Assembly: GCA_947601655.1 (NCBI GenBank)
Contig: CANQGG010000011.1
Span: forward strand, 1 to 49,785
Direction of reading: 5' to 3'
DNA: 49,785 bases
Source of the DNA: an uncultured Akkermansia sp.
Lineage (GTDB): Bacteria > Verrucomicrobiota > Verrucomicrobiia > Verrucomicrobiales > Akkermansiaceae
The translations under genes were made by a program, and so were the position numbers. The notes under the pieces were generated by a model, which saw only the letters and a list, made by a program, of their open reading frames with translations, did no database searches and was not told where the DNA came from. Shown here piece after piece: positions 24,124-32,770 of the stretch. Within the stretch, counting starts at the first letter, position 1; each line of letters starts with the position of its first letter.

Positions 24124-26562
24124 TTACGAGCGAAGCAGCTCGCGGATAATCTCTCCTCCTGCATCTCCCGAGCCAGGACCGAGTTCAACGAGGAAATCTG
24201 CGCAAGCTAATACACCGGCGTGGTGCTCGATGCACAAAATCGTGTGTCCAGCATCGCGAAGCCGATAAATTGCACGTAGCAGCATATCAACTTCATTGAA
24301 ATGAAGTCCTGTCGTCGGTTCATCCAAAACAATCAGGAGCTTTTCGCGCCCCACAGAACGCGCTTGTCGGGGCGCAGCTTTCGCAAGATGGGAGGCGATG
24401 CGAATGCGCTGCGCCTCTCCACCCGAAAGGGTGGATGAGGCGCGGGAAAGCTGTAAATATCCAAGTCCCACTTGCTGCATGGCTTCCAAAATCGCGGAAG
24501 CAGCGGGTATGGGATCGAGAAATTTCCGAGCCTCATCCACGGTGAGGTTCAGCACCTGAGCAATTGATCGTCCTCGCCACGTCACTTCCAGTGTTTCGCG
24601 ATTGTACCGCGCACCCTTACAGGCATCGCATGGGATGAGAATATCCGAGAGAAAATTCATATCCACCTGCAGGAAACCGGTTCCCGCACAGCGTTCACAG
24701 CGTCCTCCACGTACCCCAAGGGCAAAACGTGTCGGGGTGTAACCACGTGTTCGAGAAAGCGGGAGCCTGGCGTAAAGCGGGCGTAGCACATCCAGCAAAC
24801 CACTCGCTGATGCCGGTGTAGAGCGTGGAGAAGAGCCTAGCGCACTCTGGTCTACGACAACGGCACGAGAAATGGATGCGACGCCATCGAGCTTACCGGC
24901 TTTGAATGCAGGAAGGAGGCAATCATGCACCAGGGTACTCTTGCCTGATCCTCCCGGACCGGAAATACAGGTAAACGCTTGCAAAGGGAAACGAAAATCA
25001 AACCCTTTCAGATTACGTGCGGCGGCGTTGTGTAATGTTGCCCAGTGGAGCAGCTTTGTTTCTCGTTGTCGAATTCGGTCAAAATTCCGCCGACCGGATA
25101 GCCAGGCGCCCGTCGGTGAATCCGGATTAGCAGCAATTTGAGCAGGTGTTCCAGTAGCGAGTATCTTGCCTCCATTTTCCCCGCTGCCCGGTCCCATCTC
25201 CACCACCCAATCAGAAGAGCGAATCACATCCGCATCGTGCTCTACAATGAGGATTGTGTTACCGCGATCACGCAATCGTTTGAGAGCTGCAACAAGGCGG
25301 GCTGTTTCGGAAGCATGCAGACCTATAGTGGGCTCATCCAAAATATAGAGTACTCCGGAAAGTCCTCCGCCGAGTTGACCGGCAAGGCGTGCCCGTTGTA
25401 ACTCACCACCCGATAATGTGGAAGCCGGGCGCGCAAGACTCAGGTAAGAGAGAGATAGCTCTTCCAAACAACATAAACGTGTTTTCAAGGCCTCACAAGC
25501 TGGGCGCAGCGCATCACGATATGAGGGGGGCAAATCAAGGCGATCCAACAGCCTGATATTCTGCTCAATGTTGAGGTGACAGAAGTCGCCGAGGCTGAGT
25601 TCCTGATCACCGAATGGAAGCGTCACCGCGAGGGCGACAGGATTTAGTTGCATTCCTTTGCAGGCGGGACAAGTTTCCCATACTCCGTTCTTTTTTTCAA
25701 TGCGTCCTCGTCCTTCACACTCCTCGCAAGCCCCACTCGGTGAAAAAGGGGAGAAAAATTCCGGAGAAAGCTCCGGCAAGGTGAAACCAGTGTACTCGTT
25801 GCGAAAACTCGTGTAGTAGGCAAGCACTCGCGTCTCCTCTCCTTCCTTCTGCGCAAGCACGCGTACTTCGTGCGGCGAGAAATGCAGCGCATTTTGCAAC
25901 GAATCTGCGAGACGCGAGGCACTGCCTTGCTTCAGGATGAGTCGATCAATCACCAGTTCGCATCGCGCCTCCGGATCCGGAGGCTCATTCTCCAAATCAT
26001 CTAATTCCACCAAACACCCATTCACCCGCAAGCGAAGGTAACCAGCCTTACGAAGAGAAAGGATTGTATGCTCACTTTGCTCGCTCCCCGGGGCTCCTCC
26101 CTGCAGCGGAGCAAGCAGTGTGAGACGCGTCCCTTCCTCCAAAGCCATGAGAGCAAGCTCTATCTCATCCGCGGTCATTCGTTTGAGTCGCTCTCCGGTG
26201 ACCGGGTCGTGCGGACAACCGATGGCTGCATAAATGACGCGCAAATAATCCAGAGCTTCAGTGATACCGCCAAGTACGGCACGAGAAGAGGCAGTGGGCA
26301 CGCCCTGCTCCAGGCATAACGCCGGAGGGAGGCCCTCAATACTCTCTACCTGCGGACGCCGCGGCCGCGCAAGCATACGCTGAGCCCCTGCGGAAAGACA
26401 ATCCAAAAAACGTCGTCTGGATTCGGCGAAGAGCGTATCTCGCGCCAATGTACTCTTACCTGAGCCACTCGGACCAACCAACACCGTGATCTTCCCAAAA
26501 GGAAGTGTGAGGTTAATGCTCTGCAGGGTGTTCTGCGAGGCTCCTTTGATCGTGATATCCAT
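24124..26562 (-). CDS. UvrA paralogue (UvrA2-like ABC ATPase)
   Basis: An 812-residue double-ABC ATPase related to excinuclease UvrA, which is about 940 residues in canonical form. Walker A motifs are GPSGSGKST (residues 30-38) and GPGGSGKST in the second half. Signatures are LSGGELQRARLA and LSGGEAQRIRIA, with DEPTIGLH and DEPTTGLHFNEVD. The UvrB-interaction region is recognisable (EEGTRLTLLAPLQGG to KQGSASRLADSLQNAL). The first zinc module keeps only CEECEGRG and has lost its upstream CPxCG half. The second module retains four Cys (CERCAGTG, CDACKGARYN). Such paralogues occur in resistance and repair contexts. ATG 26562 is 29 nt after the zinc-ribbon bactofilin and has AGGA upstream; a longer start would overlap that gene. 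Confidence 0.88.
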   Translation of the reverse strand: MDITIKGASQNTLQSINLTLPFGKITVLVGPSGSGKSTLARDTLFAESRRRFLDCLSAGAQRMLARPRRPQVESIEGLPPALCLEQGVPTASSRAVLGGITEALDYLRVIYAAIGCPHDPVTGERLKRMTADEIELALMALEEGTRLTLLAPLQGGAPGSEQSEHTILSLRKAGYLRLRVNGCLVELDDLENEPPDPEARCELVIDRLILKQGSASRLADSLQNALHFSPHEVRVLAQKEGEETRVLAYYTSFRNEYTGFTLPELSPEFFSPFSPSGACEECEGRGRIEKKNGVWETCPACKGMQLNPVALAVTLPFGDQELSLGDFCHLNIEQNIRLLDRLDLPPSYRDALRPACEALKTRLCCLEELSLSYLSLARPASTLSGGELQRARLAGQLGGGLSGVLYILDEPTIGLHASETARLVAALKRLRDRGNTILIVEHDADVIRSSDWVVEMGPGSGENGGKILATGTPAQIAANPDSPTGAWLSGRRNFDRIRQRETKLLHWATLHNAAARNLKGFDFRFPLQAFTCISGPGGSGKSTLVHDCLLPAFKAGKLDGVASISRAVVVDQSALGSSPRSTPASASGLLDVLRPLYARLPLSRTRGYTPTRFALGVRGGRCERCAGTGFLQVDMNFLSDILIPCDACKGARYNRETLEVTWRGRSIAQVLNLTVDEARKFLDPIPAASAILEAMQQVGLGYLQLSRASSTLSGGEAQRIRIASHLAKAAPRQARSVGREKLLIVLDEPTTGLHFNEVDMLLRAIYRLRDAGHTILCIEHHAGVLACADFLVELGPGSGDAGGEIIRELLRS

Positions 26563-26591
26563 GTCCTGCGAAGCTGTCTGAGGCCAGGGAC

Positions 26592-27257
26592 CTAATGGAG
26601 ACGCACACCCGCGTGTACAGCTCCGGGATCCAGGAGCAATTTTTCTGCGCGGCAATCTCCTAATAACTTACCGTCGGCATACACACGCACTTGTCCCTTC
26701 GCAATGAGACGCCCTTGCAACTCTCCTCGAAGTTCAGCATTCTGCACCACCACGGAGGGATCAACGACAACTCGAGAACTGGAGGTCACGCTGAGGAAAT
26801 CGGCTTTCAAGTCGCCATTGATATGCGCCTCGCCCCTTAATTCAAGTTTTTGAGTTGCATAAAAACGCCCCGAGACTCTTCCGGAAACTGTGAGATTCGA
26901 ACAAGCGATATCCAGATGCGAAAGCTTAACGCCCTTAGGAATGGTTACATCCCCAAGCGTGCGGAGAATGCGGTGCCGCGTACCGGAGTGCAACACATAG
27001 CTCGCGGTCTCGAAATGCGCACAGCAATGCACACAGTGTGCCGAGAGGGCTGCCGCCGGAATTTGCGATCTCCTGCCGCAAACATGGCACACCACCTCCC
27101 GCATCGGCACCTTCACGCGCTCCTCTCTGTGTGGCCGGTAAGCGAAGGAAATCGCCCCTCCCGTGTCACACGTTGATCTGCGGCAGGAAACCTGCGGCAC
27201 GACAAGCGGCTGCGCCCTGTACTCTGCAGCGCCCAGCACCTGCTCGAATTGGCTCAT
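26592..27257 (-). CDS. Bactofilin with an N-terminal zinc ribbon
   Basis: A 221-residue protein. Residues 57-78 hold CHVC, 14 residues, CVHC, i.e. two CxxC knuckles of a zinc ribbon (Cys57, 60, 75, 78). Residues ~100-210 show the repeated hydrophobic-turn pattern of the bactofilin beta-helix (GDVTIPKGVKLSHLDIACSN, then SGRVSGRFYATQKLELRGEA, GDLKADFLSV). Bactofilins polymerise at the inner membrane as nucleotide-free scaffolds in shape or polarity. The zinc ribbon is an uncommon addition. The start overlaps the preceding bactofilin stop by 4 nt (ATGA), so the two are translationally coupled and may co-assemble. Confidence 0.85.
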   Translation of the reverse strand: MSQFEQVLGAAEYRAQPLVVPQVSCRRSTCDTGGAISFAYRPHREERVKVPMREVVCHVCGRRSQIPAAALSAHCVHCCAHFETASYVLHSGTRHRILRTLGDVTIPKGVKLSHLDIACSNLTVSGRVSGRFYATQKLELRGEAHINGDLKADFLSVTSSSRVVVDPSVVVQNAELRGELQGRLIAKGQVRVYADGKLLGDCRAEKLLLDPGAVHAGVRLH

Positions 27258-27877
27258 CCCAGAAGATTGGGCGTACTATCCTCCTGCTCCGCAGCAGCTC
27301 GTTTTGAAGCTCGTTTGGGAGTCGGTGCAGAGGTATGGCTCGCAGGAAGAGGATCCGTAATCTTGCCCACGGTGCAATGTCCCACAAAGACAGCTCCTTC
27401 CTGGATGGAAATCGTCTCTGCTGTGACATCGCCAACAAGCTGAGCCGTAGCAGAGAGCTCAACACGATCCGTAACAATGACGTCTCCGATGACCTTCCCG
27501 TGAATGATAGCACTCTTGGTGCGAACAGCGGCCTTGTGCTTTTCATCGGATTGAATCGTAGCATTGGAACCGACGGTAAGAGCCCCTTCAGAGGTAATCT
27601 CCCCCTCCACATCGCCATCCACGAGGAGATCATCCGTGAAGCGAAGCGTGCCAACGACGGTCACGTCCTTGTTGAGAACATTGCGGGTAGAGGAAGAAGG
27701 GGTACCGGGGGAAGACTCGCCAAAGGGAGAAGACGTACCTTCTTGGGGAACATAAAAAGCGGCTCCCTCCTCCGTAGAGGAAGGGCCTTCGTTGTCGAGA
27801 GAACCCCATTCATCGGGCACGGGACTGTAAGAAGTATTGCCAGGGTTGGTATCTGTTTTTTTCGATGCGTAGAACAT
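27254..27877 (-). CDS. Bactofilin
   Basis: A 207-residue bactofilin. A disordered N-terminal ~65 residues (rich in Ser, Pro and Glu) precede a beta-helix from VLNKDVTVVGTLRFTDDLLV through DGDVEGEITSEGALTVGSNA, HGKVIGDVIVTDRVELSA and GDVTAETISIQEGAVFVGH. A Lys/Ala tail follows (PKRASKRAAAEQE). It forms a cytoskeletal polymer on the membrane, inferred from the family. It is the first gene of the bactofilin pair and starts at ATG 27877 after a 159-nt gap that probably carries its promoter. Confidence 0.92.
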   Translation of the reverse strand: MFYASKKTDTNPGNTSYSPVPDEWGSLDNEGPSSTEEGAAFYVPQEGTSSPFGESSPGTPSSSTRNVLNKDVTVVGTLRFTDDLLVDGDVEGEITSEGALTVGSNATIQSDEKHKAAVRTKSAIIHGKVIGDVIVTDRVELSATAQLVGDVTAETISIQEGAVFVGHCTVGKITDPLPASHTSAPTPKRASKRAAAEQEDSTPNLLG

Positions 27878-28036
27878 GATTTTCTCAGCGTTAGATACTT
27901 ATAAAAGATAATAGACCAGCATTCGCCGCCTGAAGCTATCCTACCTTGCAATGGCCGATTTGTCCATTCGAAAGTGCGTTCAAATCAAGTTTTTTTTACT
28001 CGAGCAGTGCGAGAAGCAGACAGAGGGGGAAGAAGT

Positions 28037-28714
28037 TCACGCCTGCGCGAAATATATGGCGGCAATACCCCCGAGAAGAGGAATGCAAACCGCATCGCTG
28101 TACCCCACATCTACGAGGAGATCGCACATTGCTCCACGACGCGGGAATCTCTCGATGCTCTCTCCGAGATAAAAATACGCAGACGCAGAAGTCGCGAATA
28201 AACCGGCAAGGCGCGGTAATATGTGGTGGAGATAGAAACGGTAGGTTGCAGAAGAAATAACACCTTCAGGAATGCTGAAGTCGAGAACGAGGAGGTGGCC
28301 GCCGGAACGCAGCACACGACGGAATTCATGCAGCGCACCACGGTAATCCTGCATATTGCGAAGACCGAAAGCAGTTGTCAACACGTCAAAACGGGCAGGC
28401 TTGAAGGGAAGCCGCATAGCGTCCGCACAAAGTGCGTGGCGCAATCCGCGTCGGCGCGCTATTTCAAGCATAGGTTTACAAAAATCTACACCAAGCACCT
28501 CAATCTCAGGTAATTCTCGTTGGATATCCAGTGCCAGATCCCCTGTCCCTGTAGCGACATCCAGAAGCGAAGAAGGCTTCCAATCTGCTACCAATTCCAC
28601 AGCCCTGGACCTCCAGAGGATATCTACCCCAAGAGAAAGAATGTGATTCACAGCAACATAGCGGGGAGCAATTGCGCTGAAAGCAGCATGCACATATTCC
28701 GCATCAGGCGCCAT
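28037..28714 (-). CDS. ubiE: Demethylmenaquinone/ubiquinone methyltransferase
   Basis: A 225-residue SAM-dependent methyltransferase of the UbiE/MenG type. Motif I is LLDVATGTGDLALDI, followed by EVLGVDFCKPMLEIA, DAMRLPF, TTAFGLRNM and HLLVLDFSIPEG. In an organism of this kind the quinone is expected to be menaquinone, so the likely reaction is C-2 methylation of demethylmenaquinone; ubiquinone is less likely. The start at 28714 is one base after the isocitrate dehydrogenase stop (TGA-G-ATG), and the longer opening overlapping icd is rejected. Coupling to a TCA-cycle gene fits a respiratory unit. Confidence 0.92.
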   Translation of the reverse strand: MAPDAEYVHAAFSAIAPRYVAVNHILSLGVDILWRSRAVELVADWKPSSLLDVATGTGDLALDIQRELPEIEVLGVDFCKPMLEIARRRGLRHALCADAMRLPFKPARFDVLTTAFGLRNMQDYRGALHEFRRVLRSGGHLLVLDFSIPEGVISSATYRFYLHHILPRLAGLFATSASAYFYLGESIERFPRRGAMCDLLVDVGYSDAVCIPLLGGIAAIYFAQA

Positions 28715-28715
28715 C

Positions 28716-29948
28716 TCAGACAGAAAGGTGAGAAATGATGGCTTCGCCAAAAGCGCGGGTGCCCAGCATTGTAGCTCCGGACATCTGCTCTGCAAGATCG
28801 GACGTGACTTGTCCCAGAGCAATCGTCTTCGCAATGGCCCCCTCCAGAGCATCGGCGGCCTGCCCCCAACCGATGTAACGCAGCATCATGGCGGATGAAA
28901 GCAAAAAAGAGCTCGGATTCACTACATCCTTTCCTGCCAGATCTGGAGCCGTACCATGGGTTGCCTCAAAAATCGCATGTCCGGTGACGTAATTAATATT
29001 TGCCCCCGGGGAAATGCCAATCCCTCCTACCTGTGCAGCGAGCGCATCCGAACAATAATCACCATTGAGGTTGAGCGTAGCAACGACAGAATGATCCGCC
29101 GGATGCAGCAAAATTTCCTGGAGAAACGCATCGCATATACAGTCCTTAATTATCAAGCCACTAGGAAGTTGCAAGCTCGAACCTTTACCGATGGGACATG
29201 CGCCGAATTCGCGTTTGGCCAGTTCATACCCCCAATCTCGGAAAGCCCCTTCAGTGAATTTCATGATGTTGCCCTTGTGCACCAGTGTTACACTCGGGCG
29301 GTTATTCTGCAAAGCATAGAGTATAGCAGCGCGAACAAGGCGCTCTGTTCCCTCACGCGAAACGGGTTTGACGCCATAACCGGAAGAATAGGGGAAACGA
29401 ACCTTGGCTGCGCGCTCGGGATGTTCTCCCTGAAGCCATTTGTAAAAAGCGTAAGCCTCCGCACTTTCGGCAATAAACTCAATCCCGGCGTAAATGTCTT
29501 CCGTATTTTCGCGAAAGATCACCATATCCACTTTTTCCGGGTGCTTGACAGGTGATTCGATACCCTCAAAATAACGTACCGGGCGCACGCAGCAATAAAG
29601 GTCCAATCCCTGGCGAAGCGCAACGTTCAGCGAGCGAATACCGCCGCCAACAGGCGTGGTGAGCGGCCCTTTGATACCCACCAGACACTCGCGAATCGTC
29701 GCCATCGTCTCCTCCGGCAGCCAAGTGCCCAGCGTATCATGCGCCTTCTGTCCCGCAAGCAATTCGCGCCAAACGATTCGACGCTCTTCCCCGTAGACAG
29801 ATTGTACCGCAGCATCAATTACCGGGCGAGAGGCCTCCCAGATATCCGGACCGCATCCATCACCGACGATATGGGGAATAACGGGGAAATTCGGCACGTG
29901 AAGCTTCCCTTGCGGCAACTTCGTAATTTTCTCATTCTTATCGTTCAT
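28716..29948 (-). CDS. icd: Isocitrate dehydrogenase, type I, NAD-type coenzyme site
   Basis: A 410-residue decarboxylating dehydrogenase. Substrate motif RSLNVALRQ (Ser106, the E. coli Ser113 position), [28 protein letters not shown] and [16 protein letters not shown] are intact. The coenzyme loop reads [17 protein letters not shown]. At positions where E. coli NADP enzyme has Lys344, Tyr345, Tyr391 and Arg395, this protein has Asp336, Leu337, Ser383 and Glu387. Loss of the phosphate-binding residues and gain of Asp is the pattern of NAD-specific enzymes. NAD use is therefore inferred. The next gene, ubiE, starts one base after its stop. No Shine-Dalgarno is visible before the ATG. Confidence 0.93.
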   Translation of the reverse strand: MNDKNEKITKLPQGKLHVPNFPVIPHIVGDGCGPDIWEASRPVIDAAVQSVYGEERRIVWRELLAGQKAHDTLGTWLPEETMATIRECLVGIKGPLTTPVGGGIRSLNVALRQGLDLYCCVRPVRYFEGIESPVKHPEKVDMVIFRENTEDIYAGIEFIAESAEAYAFYKWLQGEHPERAAKVRFPYSSGYGVKPVSREGTERLVRAAILYALQNNRPSVTLVHKGNIMKFTEGAFRDWGYELAKREFGACPIGKGSSLQLPSGLIIKDCICDAFLQEILLHPADHSVVATLNLNGDYCSDALAAQVGGIGISPGANINYVTGHAIFEATHGTAPDLAGKDVVNPSSFLLSSAMMLRYIGWGQAADALEGAIAKTIALGQVTSDLAEQMSGATMLGTRAFGEAIISHLSV

Positions 29949-29957
29949 CGTAAAGAT

Positions 29958-30227
29958 CTATTCCTCGTCTCCATCAACGCCCTCCTCTGCCTCACTCTCA
30001 CCATGAGCGCCATCCTCGGTTGTTATCTGCTGTTTTGAGGACTCAGCCGTCGGCGTTTTCGGCGGCACCGGGGGAGGGGTTGTCGCGCAGTAATAGAACA
30101 CTGCTGCCACAATCAGCGGGGGAAGAATGTAGAAAAGAGGACCATCTTTTTTGCGTGGCTGGCGTACTTCCCCCGTATCGATCTGGAGATTTGGGAGGGA
30201 ATCAAGTTTGACCTCGTTATTTTTCAT
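29958..30227 (-). CDS. Small single-pass membrane protein
   Basis: An 89-residue protein of unknown family. A charged N-terminal third (KLDSLPNLQIDTGEVRQPRK) precedes one hydrophobic segment at about 31-49 (LFYILPPLIVAAVFYYCAT). A proline stretch (PPPVPPKTP) and a strongly acidic C-terminal tail follow. Basic residues before and acidic residues after the segment predict N-in, C-out topology. The stop lies 9 nt before icd and the start is 40 nt after lpxC-fabZ, so it sits inside the operon. No function can be assigned. Confidence 0.75.
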   Translation of the reverse strand: MKNNEVKLDSLPNLQIDTGEVRQPRKKDGPLFYILPPLIVAAVFYYCATTPPPVPPKTPTAESSKQQITTEDGAHGESEAEEGVDGDEE

Positions 30228-30266
30228 GATGCTGAGATGAAATGAGAGAGAGAAGAAAGTAATACC

Positions 30267-31577
30267 TCACGGTTCCTGCACCATAAACTTGAGTTCCCCT
30301 TCGCATGTGACCTCGCCATTCACGAGACAGCGTCCGACAGCCACGCCTATAGCGCCGCGCATCTTCACCAGCTCTGTTTCGATGATGAGGATATCCCCCG
30401 GAACAACAGGACGACGCCACTTCACCTTGTCGCAGCTCATGAAGTAGCCGATCTTTCCCTGATTCTCGGGGATGCGCAACATGAGAATTGAAGCAACTTG
30501 AGCCATAGCCTCCACCTGCAACACGCCGGGCATCACCGGGTGTCCCGGGAAGTGTCCCTGGAAGAATTGCTCGTTCATTGTTACATTTTTCTGTCCGATA
30601 CAACGGTTATCCCCCTCAAAGCCCAATATGCGATCGACCATGAGGAAGGGATAGCGGTGCGGCAGCAATTTAAGTACCTCTGCCGTGTCCAGCACAGCAT
30701 CCCCGGCGGGAAGCACGATGGGTTTAGGACGCATCGCCTCCATGCTTTCGTACTTTTTCTGCATGACCGCTGCCATCTTGGTATTGATGCCGTGGCCAGG
30801 CATAATAGCTATCACATGCCCCAGAATGCGACGACCATTGAGAATCAGGTCGCCAATGAGATCCATGGCCTTGTGTCGAGCGCACTCATTGTGGTGCCGC
30901 AACCCACCGGCACAAATATACTGATCGCCCTTGATGACGATGGCGTTATCCAATGTGCCGCCACGTATGAGTCCCTTATCCAGCAAAGGCTGAATATCCT
31001 CGTAAAAACAGAAAGTACGAGCGTCTGCCAGCTCCTTTTTGTAGATCTCCGGTGTAATCTCGGACGTAAAATATTGCGTGACTCTTCCCTGCGGACCAAC
31101 GGCAGTAAGCGAAATACGGAATTTATGATCCGGAAGAATCACAATTTTGGGGCCACTCGGTATTTCCACACTCATGGGTTCCCGGATTTCCCAAATGATG
31201 CAGGGAGCTTCCTGTTCCACGACGACTGCCTGTTCAATAAGCTTGACAAAAGGAGCCGCGGATCCGTCACAAATCGGCGGCTCATTGGCATCCATCTCAA
31301 TGATGGCATTGTCCACTCCCATACCCGTGAGCGCAGAGAGAATATGCTCCACTGTATGCACATTTACCGAGCCTTCCGCCAGGGTCGTAGCCCGCTCCAC
31401 GGTCTGCACGTTAGCTGCACTGGCCGCAATAAAAGGCTTGTCAGGAAGATCAATGCGTCTGAAACGCAACCCGGTGTTGGGTTCCGCCGGTTTGATAGTG
31501 AGCTTAACCGCGTTGCCGGTATGCAGCGAGGTACCCTGAATAGATGCGCATTTACTGAGAGTTCTTTGCTTGAGCAT
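30267..31577 (-). CDS. lpxC: Fused LpxC deacetylase / FabZ dehydratase
   Basis: A 436-residue fusion. Residues ~1-290 are UDP-3-O-acyl-GlcNAc deacetylase LpxC, the committed step of lipid A synthesis, with zinc His in HTVEHILSAL (His78), AIIEMDANEPPICDGSAAPF, and the later ARHKAMDLIGDLILNG helix. Residues ~300-436 are 3-hydroxyacyl-ACP dehydratase FabZ, with LLPHRYPFLMVDRILGF and QGHFPGHPVMPGVLQVEAMA carrying the catalytic His and Glu. Such fusions are known from Bacteroidetes and Verrucomicrobia. They put an acyl-ACP-consuming and an acyl-ACP-making enzyme in one chain. ATG 31577 is chosen because MLKQRTLSKCAS matches LpxC N termini; an upstream opening to 31628 has no support. Confidence 0.95.
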   Translation of the reverse strand: MLKQRTLSKCASIQGTSLHTGNAVKLTIKPAEPNTGLRFRRIDLPDKPFIAASAANVQTVERATTLAEGSVNVHTVEHILSALTGMGVDNAIIEMDANEPPICDGSAAPFVKLIEQAVVVEQEAPCIIWEIREPMSVEIPSGPKIVILPDHKFRISLTAVGPQGRVTQYFTSEITPEIYKKELADARTFCFYEDIQPLLDKGLIRGGTLDNAIVIKGDQYICAGGLRHHNECARHKAMDLIGDLILNGRRILGHVIAIMPGHGINTKMAAVMQKKYESMEAMRPKPIVLPAGDAVLDTAEVLKLLPHRYPFLMVDRILGFEGDNRCIGQKNVTMNEQFFQGHFPGHPVMPGVLQVEAMAQVASILMLRIPENQGKIGYFMSCDKVKWRRPVVPGDILIIETELVKMRGAIGVAVGRCLVNGEVTCEGELKFMVQEP

Positions 31578-31652
31578 AGCCTTGTTGTGCGGGCATTCTA
31601 CACGATGCCGGGCCGAAATGGAAGCCAAAAGGCTGACTGTGCCCCATAAAAT

Positions 31653-32516
31653 TTATTCTGTAAATATCGCGGTTCCGGCGTCAGGATCAAGGACGACATC
31701 CCCCTGAGCGTCAGGATCATCCATAATTAATTCCCCAAGCGACGGAACAACGATTTTCCCCGATGCTGGATTTTTGATACTCAGTACCGAGGAAGTAATT
31801 GTTGCCCTCACATGTGATTTCTCGAAAGATAGATCGGCATCAACCATCTTACAATCCCGCAGAATGAGATTTCTGCAGTAGCAAAGCGGCTGAGTACCAA
31901 CGATTGTACAGCGTTCCAGAGTGAGTCCATCCGAAAACCATGCAAGATATTCACCTCTCAGCACGGAATCACGAACGACGACATTCTTCGCGTGCCAAAA
32001 AGCATCCTTCGTCTCGAGATTACAGTGTTCCAACACTGCGTCCTCTACGTACTGGAAAGAGTATTTTCCCACTAGCCGCAGGCGATGCATGCAGATATGC
32101 TTGGAAAGCAGCATGAAATACTCGCTCTGCGCCGCGCAAGCCTCCATGCGCACATCTTCAAGCTTCCAGCCGAATTCCGGGGATTCAATGTCACAATCCC
32201 TGAGCGACACCCCTCTGCACTCCCGCAGCGCCTTGATGCCATGCAGCTTGGTGTGATCAATGCGAGCATCTTTCGCATACCACAACGCCGCCCGGCAATT
32301 CGGAGTAAGCTCGCACTGTTCCATTTCCAATCCTTTAACGTGCCAGCACGGATAACGCAGATTGAAGTAGCAGTGCTCCATGCGTATGTTTGCACTCTCC
32401 TTTAGTGCGCTTTCACCATCGGCAGGTCCATCAAACACACACCTCCTCACGAGCAAATCACGACTCCCGTAAAGAGCTCGCTCCTCATCCATTGTTCTAT
32501 CAGAAACAACTGTCAT
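31653..32516 (-). CDS. DUF3737 right-handed beta-helix protein
   Basis: A 287-residue protein matching DUF3737 along its whole length. Recognisable blocks are DEERALYGSRDL, FDGPADGESALKES, CYFNLRYPCWH, RAALWYAKDARIDH, HGIKALRECRGVSLRDCDI, SPEFGWKLEDV, GKYSFQYVEDA, KDAFWHAKNVVVRDS and GTQPLCYCRN. The repeated ~20-residue turns are those of a pectate-lyase-like parallel beta-helix. No signal peptide is present, so it is cytoplasmic. The family is widespread in gut bacteria and has no established role. ATG 32516 aligns with family N termini; the ATG at 32531 adds five residues. A 75-nt gap separates it from lpxC-fabZ. Confidence 0.88.
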   Translation of the reverse strand: MTVVSDRTMDEERALYGSRDLLVRRCVFDGPADGESALKESANIRMEHCYFNLRYPCWHVKGLEMEQCELTPNCRAALWYAKDARIDHTKLHGIKALRECRGVSLRDCDIESPEFGWKLEDVRMEACAAQSEYFMLLSKHICMHRLRLVGKYSFQYVEDAVLEHCNLETKDAFWHAKNVVVRDSVLRGEYLAWFSDGLTLERCTIVGTQPLCYCRNLILRDCKMVDADLSFEKSHVRATITSSVLSIKNPASGKIVVPSLGELIMDDPDAQGDVVLDPDAGTAIFTE

Positions 32517-32644
32517 ACCCGCCAACCTCATGGAATCTCAAGATACACCTGTCTCTCTAATTTGTCAATATGTGCATTGGAAGGATAAACGCAATGGGAA
32601 GAGAGCACAAAAAGCGTACTCACATAGATCGATTCTTTGTTTTC

Positions 32645-32692
32645 AAAAACACTTCATCCGCCGTCACACGAGGTAACAACGGATGAAGTTTT
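32645..32692 (-). terminator. Terminator downstream of the autotransporter
   Basis: ACTTCATCCG (32651-32660) and CGGATGAAGT (32680-32689) form a 10-bp stem. U-tracts flank it on both sides: AAAAAC at 32645-32650 read leftward on the minus strand, and TTTT at 32689-32692 rightward. It lies about 80 nt after the autotransporter stop. Confidence 0.75.
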
Positions 32693-32770
32693 GTCTTCTA
32701 TGGATTTGATTTGAGTGTTGGTGTTGGGTTCCCGGATCGAAGACGCACCCGGTGAAGATTGTTCTCTGCG

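Noticed and set aside
30498..31649. A 383-codon plus-strand frame across lpxC-fabZ
   Set aside because: Antisense shadow of strongly conserved LpxC/FabZ motifs.
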